Positions 7,995 through 14,756 are shown, counted from the first letter of the stretch. The stretch: DNA of 64,000 nt from Paenibacillus mucilaginosus 3016 (GCF_000250655.1 NC_016935.1:1382001-1446000); one strand, 5' to 3'. Notes: generated by a model not told the origin, from the letters alone. A program made the numbers and translations.

Positions 7995-8552
7995 ATGTCG
8001 GATGAAATCACAGTGCCCCCCGTCGTCTGGCCACCTGCCCCAATCATGACCGAGCGGCTCGTGCTCCGCCAGTCCGAGGCCCGGGACCGTGCGGCGCTAA
8101 TCGACCTGTTCGCCTCACCAGAGGTGGGCACCTACGTTGGCGGCTCCCGACCGCGTGACGAGCTCGAGCGCGCGCTGCCCGAGGTGCCCGGGCAGCGCTT
8201 CGGCTTCTTCGTGGTCGAGCTCAACGGAACAACAATCGGCATGATCACGCTCGATCGGCGCGGCCCGGAGCGTAAGGGTCACATCCGTCCAGAGGGAGGG
8301 GAGCACGGGCTCGGCTACATGTTCTTGCCGCAGGCGTGGGGACGCGGGTACGCCACCGAGGCGTGCGCAGCGGTGCTCGACTGGTTCACCGACGCGCATC
8401 CCGGCGAGCCGGTGCTGCTCTCCACCCAGACCGCCAACGAGGCTTCGATGCGCGTCGCTGCGAAGCTGGGGTTCGCCGAGGTGGCGCGGTTCGAGGACTA
8501 CGGCGCCGAACAGTGGCTCGGCGTATGGTATCCGGGCACGTCGTCCGAATGA
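7995..8552 (+). CDS. GNAT acetyltransferase, RimJ/RimL type, foreign high-GC gene
   Basis: This 185-residue protein shows the opening TERLVLRQSEARDRAALIDLF of RimJ/RimL-like N-acetyltransferases, the acetyl-CoA loop around LGYMFLPQAWGRGYATEA, and the closing NEASMRVAAKLGFAEV. It would transfer acetyl from acetyl-CoA to an amine on a protein, amino acid or drug; the substrate is unknown. ATG follows GAAGGGAG. Codon use is strikingly GC-rich with G or C in nearly all third positions (for example GCGCGTCGCTGCGAAGCTGG), unlike every neighbour, and as is usual in actinobacteria. The high GC continues past the stop to about 8690, including a hairpin, so the gene and its terminator seem to have arrived together. 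Confidence 0.92.
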   Translation: MSDEITVPPVVWPPAPIMTERLVLRQSEARDRAALIDLFASPEVGTYVGGSRPRDELERALPEVPGQRFGFFVVELNGTTIGMITLDRRGPERKGHIRPEGGEHGLGYMFLPQAWGRGYATEACAAVLDWFTDAHPGEPVLLSTQTANEASMRVAAKLGFAEVARFEDYGAEQWLGVWYPGTSSE

Positions 8553-8572
8553 GTTCATGCCCGACAGCGCGA

Positions 8573-8616
8573 CGGCTCGCCTAGGCCGCCGATCGGCCAT
8601 CGGCCTAGGCGAGCCG
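8573..8616 (+). terminator. 16-bp perfect GC-rich hairpin downstream of the GNAT gene
   Basis: CGGCTCGCCTAGGCCG (8573-8588) and CGGCCTAGGCGAGCCG (8601-8616) are exact complements around a 12-base loop. There is no T-tract, as is common for actinobacterial terminators. Confidence 0.6.
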
Positions 8617-8802
8617 CTTGTGCCAGTGCTTCCCATCGGTGACAACCGTCCCGACTTCGCTGTCACCGGACGCGCGCCCGTCAGTATTTAGGGATGATTT
8701 TGATAAAAATCACTTAAAAATCCAACTTAATAATGTAGCCTTATTTATTGATTAATGGGATGCGTTTAAGCGGAAAGTCTTTTGATGATTTGTTCGTGCT
8801 TA

Positions 8803-8892
8803 ATTAAACTAGCGGAGAACGATAGCTCAATAACAACCAACGAAGCTGCCGACACATGATCGGCAGCTTCATTACGTTAACGGGCAGATTAG
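8803..8892 (+). repeat. Cassette-type dispersed repeat, copy C3
   Basis: Left end ATTAAACTAGCGGAGAACGATAGC, right end ACGTTAACGGGCAGATTAG. The core is a perfect 11-bp hairpin, GAAGCTGCCGA (8842-8852) with TCGGCAGCTTC (8860-8870), unrelated in sequence to the GGGAGCAG hairpin of most other copies. Conserved ends with a swapped core are a hallmark of the family here. Confidence 0.8.
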
Positions 8893-8900
8893 TTCCAACA

Positions 8901-8911
8901 TGTGGTAAAAT
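8901..8911 (+). promoter_or_regulatory. Extended -10 promoter just after repeat C3
   Basis: TGTGGTAAAAT contains TG-G-TAAAAT. It starts 19 bases after CGGGCAG and the preceding TTCCAACATG matches TTCCAATATG after repeat C4. Confidence 0.45.
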
Positions 8912-8990
8912 ATTATAGATACTGGTTTTATGTTTATCGTTCAAATTTGGAGGTGCTTAAAAATTCAAAATAAATATCGTTCTGATTTTA

Positions 8991-9413
8991 ATGTTTTCAA
9001 TGGTTATTCTGGTTATTTCGGGATGCTCGTCTCAAAAAAATAAAGAGTTCAATCTAGAAAGTAGCATGAATTCGATTATCAGTTATAAATTGAATGAAGT
9101 AGAAGATGAGCATACAGAAACGGTTAACCAGTGGTTGGCTAATGCAAAAGAAACAGGAGCAGAAGGACAATACTTTCTATATCAAAATAGCACTAAAGAC
9201 AATGCATATTCGTATGTGTATAGAAAAGGATATTCTGATTATGAAGTTTCATTTATCTACGATCCAAGTGATTCAACAAACAAGGGAAAAGTCTATGTGA
9301 ATGGGATTAAGAAGAATTCAAATAACGATACTTTTATACAAATAAAAACAATCAATGACCTCTCACTTCTATTTGTTTTATCCGATGAAAGTTTGCAGAA
9401 TAAATTGAAATAA
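8991..9413 (+). CDS. Small predicted lipoprotein of unknown function
   Basis: The hydrophobic start MFSMVILVISGCSS contains a lipobox-like VISGC, so the mature protein would begin at Cys12 and be lipid-anchored outside the membrane; about 128 residues follow. No domain is recognised. The frame is open upstream to 8961 (residues KFKINIVLIL), giving a more normal signal peptide, but the codon at the expected start (8964-8966, about 10 bases after GGAGG) is TTC, not TTG. Either a one-base change destroyed the original start or another codon is used. The gene is AT-rich and followed by repeat C4. Confidence 0.6.
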   Translation: MFSMVILVISGCSSQKNKEFNLESSMNSIISYKLNEVEDEHTETVNQWLANAKETGAEGQYFLYQNSTKDNAYSYVYRKGYSDYEVSFIYDPSDSTNKGKVYVNGIKKNSNNDTFIQIKTINDLSLLFVLSDESLQNKLK

Positions 9414-9471
9414 CGTATACCACTTTATCTTCTTGCTATGATGCATTTTTGAAGGTCAGAATCTGTTGCAT

Positions 9472-9562
9472 CATTAAACTATCTGGGAACGATAGCACAA
9501 CCATCAGGGAGCAGGTCCCCGCGCGGCAGTTGCTCCCTGCTCGCGTTGAAGTGACGGCAGGT
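9472..9562 (+). repeat. Cassette-type dispersed repeat, copy C4
   Basis: CATTAAACTATCTGGGAACGATAGC, then the hairpin CAGGGAGCAG / TTGCTCCCTG with core GCGCGGCAG, then GTTGAAGTGACGGCAGG. It begins 58 bases after the preceding stop. Confidence 0.85.
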
Positions 9563-9570
9563 TGTTCCAA

Positions 9571-9583
9571 TATGTAGTATAGT
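9571..9583 (+). promoter_or_regulatory. -10-like element just after repeat C4
   Basis: TATGTAGTATAGT contains TATAGT, and the preceding TTCCAA matches the sequence after repeat C3. Confidence 0.35.
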
Positions 9584-9622
9584 CGATGTGGAAAAAGTGG
9601 GGTTTGAGGAGGGTTCGTAGTA

Positions 9623-10006
9623 GTGGACAAAGACGATATAATTAAACAAATGACAGATTTAGATAAATTAGAATCAATAAAATCATTAAAATCGACAATC
9701 AGTAAACTCGAGAGTGCCTTGTCCCAGATGACTCAAAGTGGAACAAATACTACCCTAGTAAAGAAACGACTCAAAGCTGTTTATATCGGCTTAGCCACGC
9801 TAGAAAACGTTTGGCTTCAAATACCCCATCATTACACCCAGGAAGATTTAGCAGAAGCCCGCAATGTTATTACTGGTTTATTTCCGTCAATTGAAAACAG
9901 TTATGTTAAGTCAAAGGCTGGTAGTCCCCAAAGAACGCTTTTAAAAAGAAGAATTAAAGCGTTGGAAAAAGCTGTTCAAGCTATTGATGACCTTTCCGCC
10001 AAATAA
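9623..10006 (+). CDS. Unknown helical protein
   Basis: 127 residues starting with GTG, 10 bases after GAGGAGG. The sequence is rich in Lys, Leu, Ser and Glu, with heptad-like stretches (SIKSLKSTISKLESALSQM and LKRRIKALEKAVQAIDDL), so mostly helical or coiled coil, soluble, with no signal peptide. I do not recognise the family. It is a single gene between repeats C4 and C5. Confidence 0.65.
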   Translation: MDKDDIIKQMTDLDKLESIKSLKSTISKLESALSQMTQSGTNTTLVKKRLKAVYIGLATLENVWLQIPHHYTQEDLAEARNVITGLFPSIENSYVKSKAGSPQRTLLKRRIKALEKAVQAIDDLSAK

Positions 10007-10149
10007 CTCATAATGTAAACGAAGCTTTAAGAGCAACCTTAATTAACCTTACTGAACAAAAACTAACTGAAGTCCTTTTATTAATATACTTTTGGGAGTT
10101 CTAAGCCACCGAAGGTATGAAGGGTTTAACCATCATAAACGCGGCATGG

Positions 10150-10241
10150 ATGGCTATCTGGGAACTATAGCGTAATAGCCAGGGAGCAGGTCGCCGTTGC
10201 GGCAACTGCTCCTTCTGTCGTTAAGCTAAAGAGCAGGATAG
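10150..10241 (+). repeat. Cassette-type dispersed repeat, copy C5
   Basis: GGCTATCTGGGAACTATAGCG, hairpin CCAGGGAGCAG with CTGCTCC, then GTTAAGCTAAAGAGCAGGATAG. It lies between the plus-strand unknown gene and the 3' end of the minus-strand SDR gene. Confidence 0.75.
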
Positions 10242-10269
10242 TGCAGTACCCCCATTCAAGGTCTGGGCT

Positions 10270-11121
10270 TCAAGACACGAGAAATTCGTGTTCGTAAATC
10301 GCTTGAATCCTTTCCAAAACGTCCTGCGCCTGGTCTTTAAATTTTAATTCTGCAACCCGCCCTTTCAGCAAAAACACGCCGCTCTCATGATGGTGTTTCC
10401 CGAGAGCCCCTTCATACAGCTTGTTGGCGCCGAGGGTAGGAGGCGAGAAAAATAGCTTCATCAATACTTCAACCAAAACGGGCAGTCCGGATTGTTTCCC
10501 TTTTCTTAGCGTATTGTTGCCACCCGGGTCAACGCTACGGATCTTGATGTTGTCCTTGGCGAGCTGCGATGCAATGGCCTGAGTCCACAGCGAAAGAGCT
10601 AGCTTTGAGGTCGCGTAAGGACCAAGCAACTTGCGAAAGGTTTTGGGATGCTCCAGGACTTCGATCGAAAACTCTTTTGTAAATTTTAGGGCTGAAGAGG
10701 AGGTATTGATTACCGTTTTTAAACGACTGATTTTTAGGAGTTCCTTCAATTCCATCAGAATAATATAAGGAACGACCGTCATCAGCTCATAATGCTTCTC
10801 GCGTCCTTGTTTCGAATAGCTCAGCTCGGGAAAGGACCCTCCGGCGTTATTGAATAAAATATCGATCCGCCGCTCCTTGCTTTTGATCTCTTCCAAAGTA
10901 AGTCTCAAGCTGGCAAAGTCGGCAAGATCATCCGTTTTATAAATGCGAAGCAATCCGCTCTTGACCGCATTGTGGATGATCATATCGTCGGCAGGAAAGT
11001 CAGAACGGTTTACAGCAACCACATGCCAGTTCTCCGACAGTAATTTCCGTGTAAGTTCCAACCCGATTCCGGCGCTTGCGCCTGTAATCAATGCGATATG
11101 TTCACGTTGGTACTTGTTCAT
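10270..11121 (-). CDS. Short-chain dehydrogenase/reductase (SDR)
   Basis: 283 residues with a classical SDR Rossmann fold: cofactor motif TGASAGIG at 13-20, NNAG at 91-94, the serine region INTSSSA near 139-144, and YATSK with Tyr169 and Lys173 as catalytic pair. It oxidises or reduces an unknown substrate with NAD(P)H. ATG 11121 follows AAAGGAG; a longer frame upstream runs through the promoter. It is transcribed divergently from a MerR-family regulator, and both promoters have the same palindrome in a 19-bp spacer, so the regulator very likely controls it. It is the only minus-strand gene of the array. Confidence 0.9.
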   Translation of the reverse strand: MNKYQREHIALITGASAGIGLELTRKLLSENWHVVAVNRSDFPADDMIIHNAVKSGLLRIYKTDDLADFASLRLTLEEIKSKERRIDILFNNAGGSFPELSYSKQGREKHYELMTVVPYIILMELKELLKISRLKTVINTSSSALKFTKEFSIEVLEHPKTFRKLLGPYATSKLALSLWTQAIASQLAKDNIKIRSVDPGGNNTLRKGKQSGLPVLVEVLMKLFFSPPTLGANKLYEGALGKHHHESGVFLLKGRVAELKFKDQAQDVLERIQAIYEHEFLVS

Positions 11122-11166
11122 TGTACATCTCCTTTTGATATCGGGATTTTTGATTCGATAGCGCAC

Positions 11167-11197
11167 ATTCTATAACTTGAAGTCGACTCCAAGTCAA
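11167..11197 (-). promoter_or_regulatory. MerR-type promoter of the SDR gene
   Basis: On the minus strand: TTGACT, a 19-base spacer TGGAGTCGACTTCAAGTTA, then TAGAAT. The spacer carries the dyad CTTGGAGTCGACTTCAAG. A 19-bp spacer with a central dyad is the signature of promoters twisted into shape by MerR-family activators. Confidence 0.8.
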
Positions 11198-11234
11198 GAC
11201 GCTAAAACAAATCTTTTCTCCAGGGATAAGAGAT

Positions 11235-11265
11235 TTGACTTGGAGCCAGCTTCAAGATGTATAAT
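11235..11265 (+). promoter_or_regulatory. MerR-type promoter of the regulator gene
   Basis: TTGACT (11235-11240), a 19-base spacer TGGAGCCAGCTTCAAGATG, then TATAAT (11260-11265). It holds the dyad CTTGGAGCCAGCTTCAAG, nearly the same as in the divergent SDR promoter, implying autoregulation. Confidence 0.85.
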
Positions 11266-11296
11266 GCACAATAATCAATCTTAGGGAGGGAACAGG

Positions 11297-11803
11297 ATGA
11301 AGGAAGAGCAATGCTTTACAATAAAGCAAACCGCCGAGCAAACCGGAATTACTGAGGATACGATCCGTTATTACGAAAAGATCGCGCTGCTGCCTCGCGC
11401 AGAGCGGAAGGATAACGGGCACCGCATCTACCGGCAGGAGGACATCAATACGATCCGGCTGATAGCATGCCTGAAAAAAACGGGGATGCCGCTAGTGGAA
11501 ATTCGGCCTTTTTTGGCGGTCTCAGCCGATACTGATCCCGCGGAATATCCGGAGCTTGTGGAACTCTTAAGAAGCCATCGTGAAAATATAGTCAGCCAGA
11601 TCACTTCACTGCAGCAAGTTGTTGATTTTATCGACATGAAGTTGGAGGAGGGGAGATATAGACGAGACTGCTCGGATGAAGGTCTAGACGGCGTAGCAGA
11701 GAAAATGTCGGGTGAACCGAAACCAAAGCCTGTCTCACCTGGCGAGATGAGGTATTTTTCTGTAACGGCCAAAGCGGGAAAGTCACAGGCCTCCGTAAGA
11801 TAA
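11297..11803 (+). CDS. MerR-family transcriptional regulator
   Basis: 168 residues. The N-terminal winged helix-turn-helix is typical: FTIKQTAEQTGITEDTIRYY, LLPRAERKDNGHRIY, then DINTIRLIACLKKTGMPLVEIRPFL. A dimerisation helix follows (ELLRSHRENIVSQITSLQQVVDFI). The C-terminal tail of about 50 residues has one cysteine (RRDCSDEG) and no obvious metal or drug site; a thiol- or aldehyde-type signal is possible. ATG follows GGGAGGG. It faces the SDR gene, and dyads in both promoters make the SDR gene its likely target. Similar MerR-SDR pairs respond to electrophiles or alcohols, but the inducer here is unknown. Confidence 0.9.
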   Translation: MKEEQCFTIKQTAEQTGITEDTIRYYEKIALLPRAERKDNGHRIYRQEDINTIRLIACLKKTGMPLVEIRPFLAVSADTDPAEYPELVELLRSHRENIVSQITSLQQVVDFIDMKLEEGRYRRDCSDEGLDGVAEKMSGEPKPKPVSPGEMRYFSVTAKAGKSQASVR

Positions 11804-11855
11804 GCTCGTCTTAACAAGGTGGAGCGGCTACTTCCTGCATAAACTGCTGTAGTCC

Positions 11856-11938
11856 GTTGAGTTTACGGGGAACGTTAGTTGAATGAAGCAATTGGCTGGC
11901 GGTTATTAGCCGGCAGCCTTTTTTCCGCTAAGGGAGGA
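11856..11938 (+). repeat. Cassette-type dispersed repeat, copy C6 (variant core)
   Basis: GTTGAGTTTACGGGGAACGTTAGTTGAATG, then a hairpin GGCTGGCGG / CCGGCAGCC followed by TTTTTT, which would act as a terminator for the MerR gene. The right end is degenerate. Confidence 0.65.
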
Positions 11939-12030
11939 TTAAGAACGGAGTTCCATCATATATAGGTCATCACACTGCATCACCTATGTGTACTGAAGAA
12001 CATGCGCACATATAAGCAATACGTAGTAAA

Positions 12031-12071
12031 GGGGATGTCCTCCAGATGATATGTGGAGGCATCCCCTTTTT
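12031..12071 (+). terminator. Strong intrinsic terminator
   Basis: GGGGATGTCCTCCA pairs with TGGAGGCATCCCC (one bulge) and is followed by TTTTTG. Confidence 0.8.
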
Positions 12072-12142
12072 GTTAAAATGCCACAAGACCACATTCGATT
12101 AAATGCTCGATCTGAAGGTACTAAGATTCGAGGAGGTACAGG

Positions 12143-12616
12143 TTGAATCCATATAACAACTTATATCTAAAAAAAGTATTAGGTTCAGCTTTTAATGGTG
12201 ATACCACATCTCAAAAAATGCTGCTGTCAATAAAAGAATCATTTTCTGTTTCACCCGATTTTTCAACTTTAGTCGTTGTCATAAGAGGTTGATCGGCCGA
12301 AAATCATGAAGAGGAATTTGGGAAGGAATTGTATCTATCAAGGTACCATGCTGAAATATACCGGTGTAAAGAAAACCCTGTAAGTCATCAGGATGTTCTT
12401 ATTTCTTGGACATACATTCCTATTCCACTTGATTTTCAGGTTACTAAAATTCACTATAATGAGGACAAGTTTTGTTTCATTTCAGCGGACAATGAGCATG
12501 TATCTGGGACTTTAGATAAAATAATTTGCTCTATGCTCAATTCAGTAATATATTCAAACGATGTAACTGAAGAACAGATCAAGAAGGCCTTTTTTTCAAT
12601 CGAAAACAGAATTTGA
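12143..12616 (+). pseudogene. Unknown gene interrupted by one in-frame TGA
   Basis: A TTG start at 12143, about 6 bases after AGGAGGTACA, opens a frame encoding MNPYNNLYLKKVLGSAF... that meets TGA at 12290-12292. The same frame then continues without damage to TAA at 12616 (SAENHEEEFGKELYLSRYHAEIYRC...). Without the TGA it would be a 157-residue protein. No family is recognised. A restart at TTG 12329 would leave only the last 95 residues. It is most likely a recently inactivated gene. It is followed by the half repeat C7. Confidence 0.6.
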
Positions 12617-12657
12617 AACTTTATTAGCCCAGTGCTAGTCAAGTATAGACTTCCAGT

Positions 12658-12687
12658 CCATTAAAGTATCTGGAGACGATAGTCCAA
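12658..12687 (+). repeat. Cassette-type dispersed repeat, half copy C7
   Basis: CCATTAAAGTATCTGGAGACGATAGTCC matches the left part only; the next gene's ribosome site follows almost at once. Confidence 0.55.
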
Positions 12688-12706
12688 AGAAGAAGGTGAG
12701 ATTAAG

Positions 12707-12991
12707 TTGAAACAACCAGGACCATTTGAGGATCCAGAAAATGTAGTTGTCATAACCATAGATAGAATCATGAAGCGAGAATCTCCGACTTTATATGTAA
12801 CTCATGACGAGGACGATGGTACGTGGCAATTTCTCGATGGTGGCGAAGTTAAGGAAGAAGAGGCGCGTCTATTGTCGTTAAAAGAAATGGTCAACATTGA
12901 CCCGAGTCTGACTCAACTCTCCGATCTTCCGCTTGGCTGGATTGCATGGAGAGACAATCAATATAGTGAGTGGATCAGAGCACAAAGATAA
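12707..12991 (+). CDS. Small conserved-looking hypothetical protein
   Basis: 94 residues starting at TTG 12707, after AGAAGGTGAG. It is acidic and soluble, with notable segments TLYVTHDEDDGTWQFLDGG and LSDLPLGWIAWRDNQYSEWIR. The HDEDDGTWQFLDGG and DLPLGW pattern is one I associate with a widespread uncharacterised protein type often found alone or near immunity-like genes, but I cannot name the family with confidence. Repeat C8 starts 9 bases after the stop. Confidence 0.7.
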   Translation: MKQPGPFEDPENVVVITIDRIMKRESPTLYVTHDEDDGTWQFLDGGEVKEEEARLLSLKEMVNIDPSLTQLSDLPLGWIAWRDNQYSEWIRAQR

Positions 12992-12999
12992 GCATTTGT

Positions 13000-13072
13000 C
13001 ATTAAACTGTCGGGGAACGTTAGCTGAATAAGACCCTGCAGCAACTGCATAACTTTATGACAGTGACGCTTA
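13000..13072 (+). repeat. Cassette-type dispersed repeat, copy C8 (variant core)
   Basis: CATTAAACTGTCGGGGAACGTTAGCTGAATAA, then a weak CTGCAG-containing core, then CAGTGACGCTTAG as a degenerate right end. Confidence 0.6.
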
Positions 13073-13135
13073 GACATAAACTTAATTGAGGACAGCTTTT
13101 AGAGATCATGACTTTTCATTCAAGGAGAGAAAAAT

Positions 13136-13585
13136 ATGACAAATAATAAATTACTACGAATGGACAACGTCCTTATCGTCGTTGACAACCTCGAAGCCGT
13201 CAAAGCCTTCTTTCTCCAACTCGGATTCGAGTTGGAGGGCGAAACGACCGTTGAAGGCTCCTCCGTAGATCGTCTCATTGGCCTTCAGAACGTCCGTGCT
13301 ACCCTCGTGTTTATGCGCACTCCGGACGGCCACGGACGGATCGAGCTGGACAAGTTCTACACACCGGATGCGCTCAGAACTGGGCCGGAGAAGGCTCCGG
13401 TGAACGAACTGGGGATCCGCCGCATCATGTTCGCCGTCGATGACATCGATGACGTGGTCGCGCGCCTGCTTGCCCATGGCGCCGAACTGGTCGGCGAAGT
13501 GGTGCAATTCGGGGACACGAATCGACTGGCCTACATCCGCGGTCCAGAAGGCATTATCGTCGGATTGAGCGAGCAGCTCAAGTAA
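13136..13585 (+). CDS. VOC superfamily (glyoxalase-like) protein
   Basis: 149 residues with the repeated VOC layout: MDNVLIVVDNLEAVKAFFLQLGFELEGE in the first half and IRRIMFAVDDIDDVVARLLAHGAEL followed by YIRGPEGIIVGLSEQ in the second. The final YIRGPEGIIV contains a conserved turn, and the terminal acid that often binds metal lies in LSEQ. Substrate is unknown; relatives include antibiotic-resistance and glyoxalase-like enzymes. ATG follows AAGGAGAG. The gene is GC-richer than its flanks. Repeat C9 begins 7 bases after the stop. Confidence 0.88.
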   Translation: MTNNKLLRMDNVLIVVDNLEAVKAFFLQLGFELEGETTVEGSSVDRLIGLQNVRATLVFMRTPDGHGRIELDKFYTPDALRTGPEKAPVNELGIRRIMFAVDDIDDVVARLLAHGAELVGEVVQFGDTNRLAYIRGPEGIIVGLSEQLK

Positions 13586-13591
13586 TAAAAC

Positions 13592-13685
13592 TGTTACGCT
13601 ATCGAAGAACGATAGTGCAACAACCAGGGAGCAGTTCGCCGCGCGGCAGCTGTTCCCTTCTTCATTAAAGTAATGGGCAGTTTAG
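13592..13685 (+). repeat. Cassette-type dispersed repeat, copy C9 (complete)
   Basis: GTTACGCTATCGAAGAACGATAGTGCAA, then CCAGGGAGCAG-TTC-GCCGCGCGGC-AG-CTGTTCCC, then TTCATTAAAGTAATGGGCAGTTTAG. All parts are present: small hairpin, GC-rich double hairpin and right direct-repeat end. Confidence 0.88.
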
Positions 13686-13694
13686 TGGAGAAAT

Positions 13695-13704
13695 ATGTTA
13701 AAAT
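13695..13704 (+). promoter_or_regulatory. Extended -10 promoter just after repeat C9
   Basis: ATGTTAAAAT holds TG-T-TAAAAT, 19 bases after TGGGCAG, the same offset as after C3. GGAGAAATATGTTAAAATTGG closely matches the sequence at 7282-7303. Confidence 0.45.
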
Positions 13705-13742
13705 TGGATTTAGGGTCTTGATATCGAACCGGGGTGGGTATC

Positions 13743-13913
13743 GTGGAATTTATATTCATTTTTCTTCCAGCATTTATATTTATGATGTGTTTCCTACTCA
13801 CAATCCGTGCTTTCATAAACAAGGATACTGGACTTGGTACGTTATTATCTTTCTTTACTTCAGCGATATTTGGGTTTTTGTTTTGGATTTGTATTAAAAG
13901 TGTTGAAGGCTAA
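13743..13913 (+). CDS. Small membrane protein, two predicted helices
   Basis: GTG at 13743 after GGGGTGGG opens a 56-codon frame. The product has two hydrophobic stretches, FIFIFLPAFIFMMCFLLTI and LLSFFTSAIFGFLFWICI, separated by a short polar loop (RAFINKDTGLG), as expected for a two-helix inner-membrane hairpin. Ribosome-site spacing, placement 3' of a promoter-like element and the membrane pattern favour this frame over the overlapping longer ATG frame that starts inside repeat C9 (13673). Function unknown. Confidence 0.6.
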   Translation: MEFIFIFLPAFIFMMCFLLTIRAFINKDTGLGTLLSFFTSAIFGFLFWICIKSVEG

Positions 13914-13935
13914 GCTATCCGCGAATTAGGTGCCG
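13908..13935 (+). repeat. Possible degenerate half repeat C9b
   Basis: CTAAGCTATCCGCGAATTAGGTG at the end of the small membrane gene resembles the left part CTATC-GGGAAC-GATAG with several changes. Confidence 0.3.
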
Positions 13936-14046
13936 TCCGTCCTAACAGCCAAATATAGGAGGGTAGCCTAGAAGATGTATAAACGAATTCTAATATTAAT
14001 AATTCTCATATTAGTTCTCAATAAAAAGAAGAGGAGCGTGTGCTTC

Positions 14047-14532
14047 ATGGCTCATGCGAAGGAAGTGCTGTCCGACCAACTGCTTGCCAATGCCGATGAT
14101 CCGAGCTGGTATATGCCTTTCAAGCAGGCGACCGAGGGGGTGTCCGAAGTAGACGCCTTCCGGAAGCTAGACGCAAACGTCAAGAGCATCTCGGAGATCA
14201 CGCAGCATCTGCTGTACTGGAATGAGACTTGGCAGGAGCGTTACCGGGCGTCCCGGCTTGATGTGGTGCCGCGGATGTCAAGCAACGACGAAAGCTTCGT
14301 TGTGCCGGAGGGCCGGGATTTCAAAACCTTGAGGGAAGATCTACTGAAAGTGCTCTTGCGCTGGCAGGAGGATCTTGCTCCTGACAAACTGGAAAGGGCC
14401 GTGGACGGCTTCGACGAGCAGGCCAAGTGGTGGCAGGTCATCGCCAACGTGACCACCCATAACGCGTATCATATCGGCCAAATCGTATATATCCGCAAGT
14501 TGCAAGACAATTGGATCGAATCTACGCATTAA
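14047..14532 (+). CDS. DinB-like metal-binding four-helix protein
   Basis: 161 residues with the DinB/YfiT-type fold. The three expected metal ligands are His54 (ITQHLLYWNETW), His138 and His142 (TTHNAYHIGQ). Some family members are thiol transferases (bacillithiol), others are damage-induced proteins of unknown role. The start is placed at ATG 14047 (MAHAKEVL), after AGAGGAG; the longer frame to 13975 adds a lysine-rich hydrophobic tail not typical of the family. It is GC-richer than the flanking DNA. A headless gene fragment follows directly. Confidence 0.85.
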   Translation: MAHAKEVLSDQLLANADDPSWYMPFKQATEGVSEVDAFRKLDANVKSISEITQHLLYWNETWQERYRASRLDVVPRMSSNDESFVVPEGRDFKTLREDLLKVLLRWQEDLAPDKLERAVDGFDEQAKWWQVIANVTTHNAYHIGQIVYIRKLQDNWIESTH

Positions 14533-14752
14533 CTTTTTCGTAGATGATTTTGATTTTAATGATTGTGGAACCGATCCACCACTGGTTTTGCTTTATGTGT
14601 CCCTGAATAATTCCCTACAAGTGACTGGTTGTATAACGGAGATCAGGAAAAATAAGGACCATTATGACGTCGTAGTTGGATGCTCAGATCAAGATGAGAT
14701 AGAACTATGGGAAATGTTGAATTTGAATGGTGATGTAATTTATATTCAGTAG
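14531..14752 (+). pseudogene. 5'-truncated gene fragment of unknown identity
   Basis: An open frame with no start codon overlaps the end of the DinB gene and runs to TAG at 14750. It encodes NFFVDDFDFNDCGTDPPLVLLYVSLNN... ending NLNGDVIYIQ, an acidic protein-like sequence. It looks like the 3' part of a gene whose 5' end was replaced by the DinB gene. Repeat C10 follows 4 bases after the stop, so the repeat probably belonged to this older gene. Confidence 0.45.
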
Positions 14753-14756
14753 TCAT

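Noticed and set aside
8115..8666. 183-codon minus-strand frame opposite the GNAT gene
   Set aside because: High-GC genes generate long spurious antisense frames; the plus-strand product has clear GNAT motifs.
13673..13897. 74-codon ATG frame starting in repeat C9
   Set aside because: It begins inside the repeat, lacks a ribosome site and its translation is not protein-like; the overlapping GTG frame at 13743 is a better gene.
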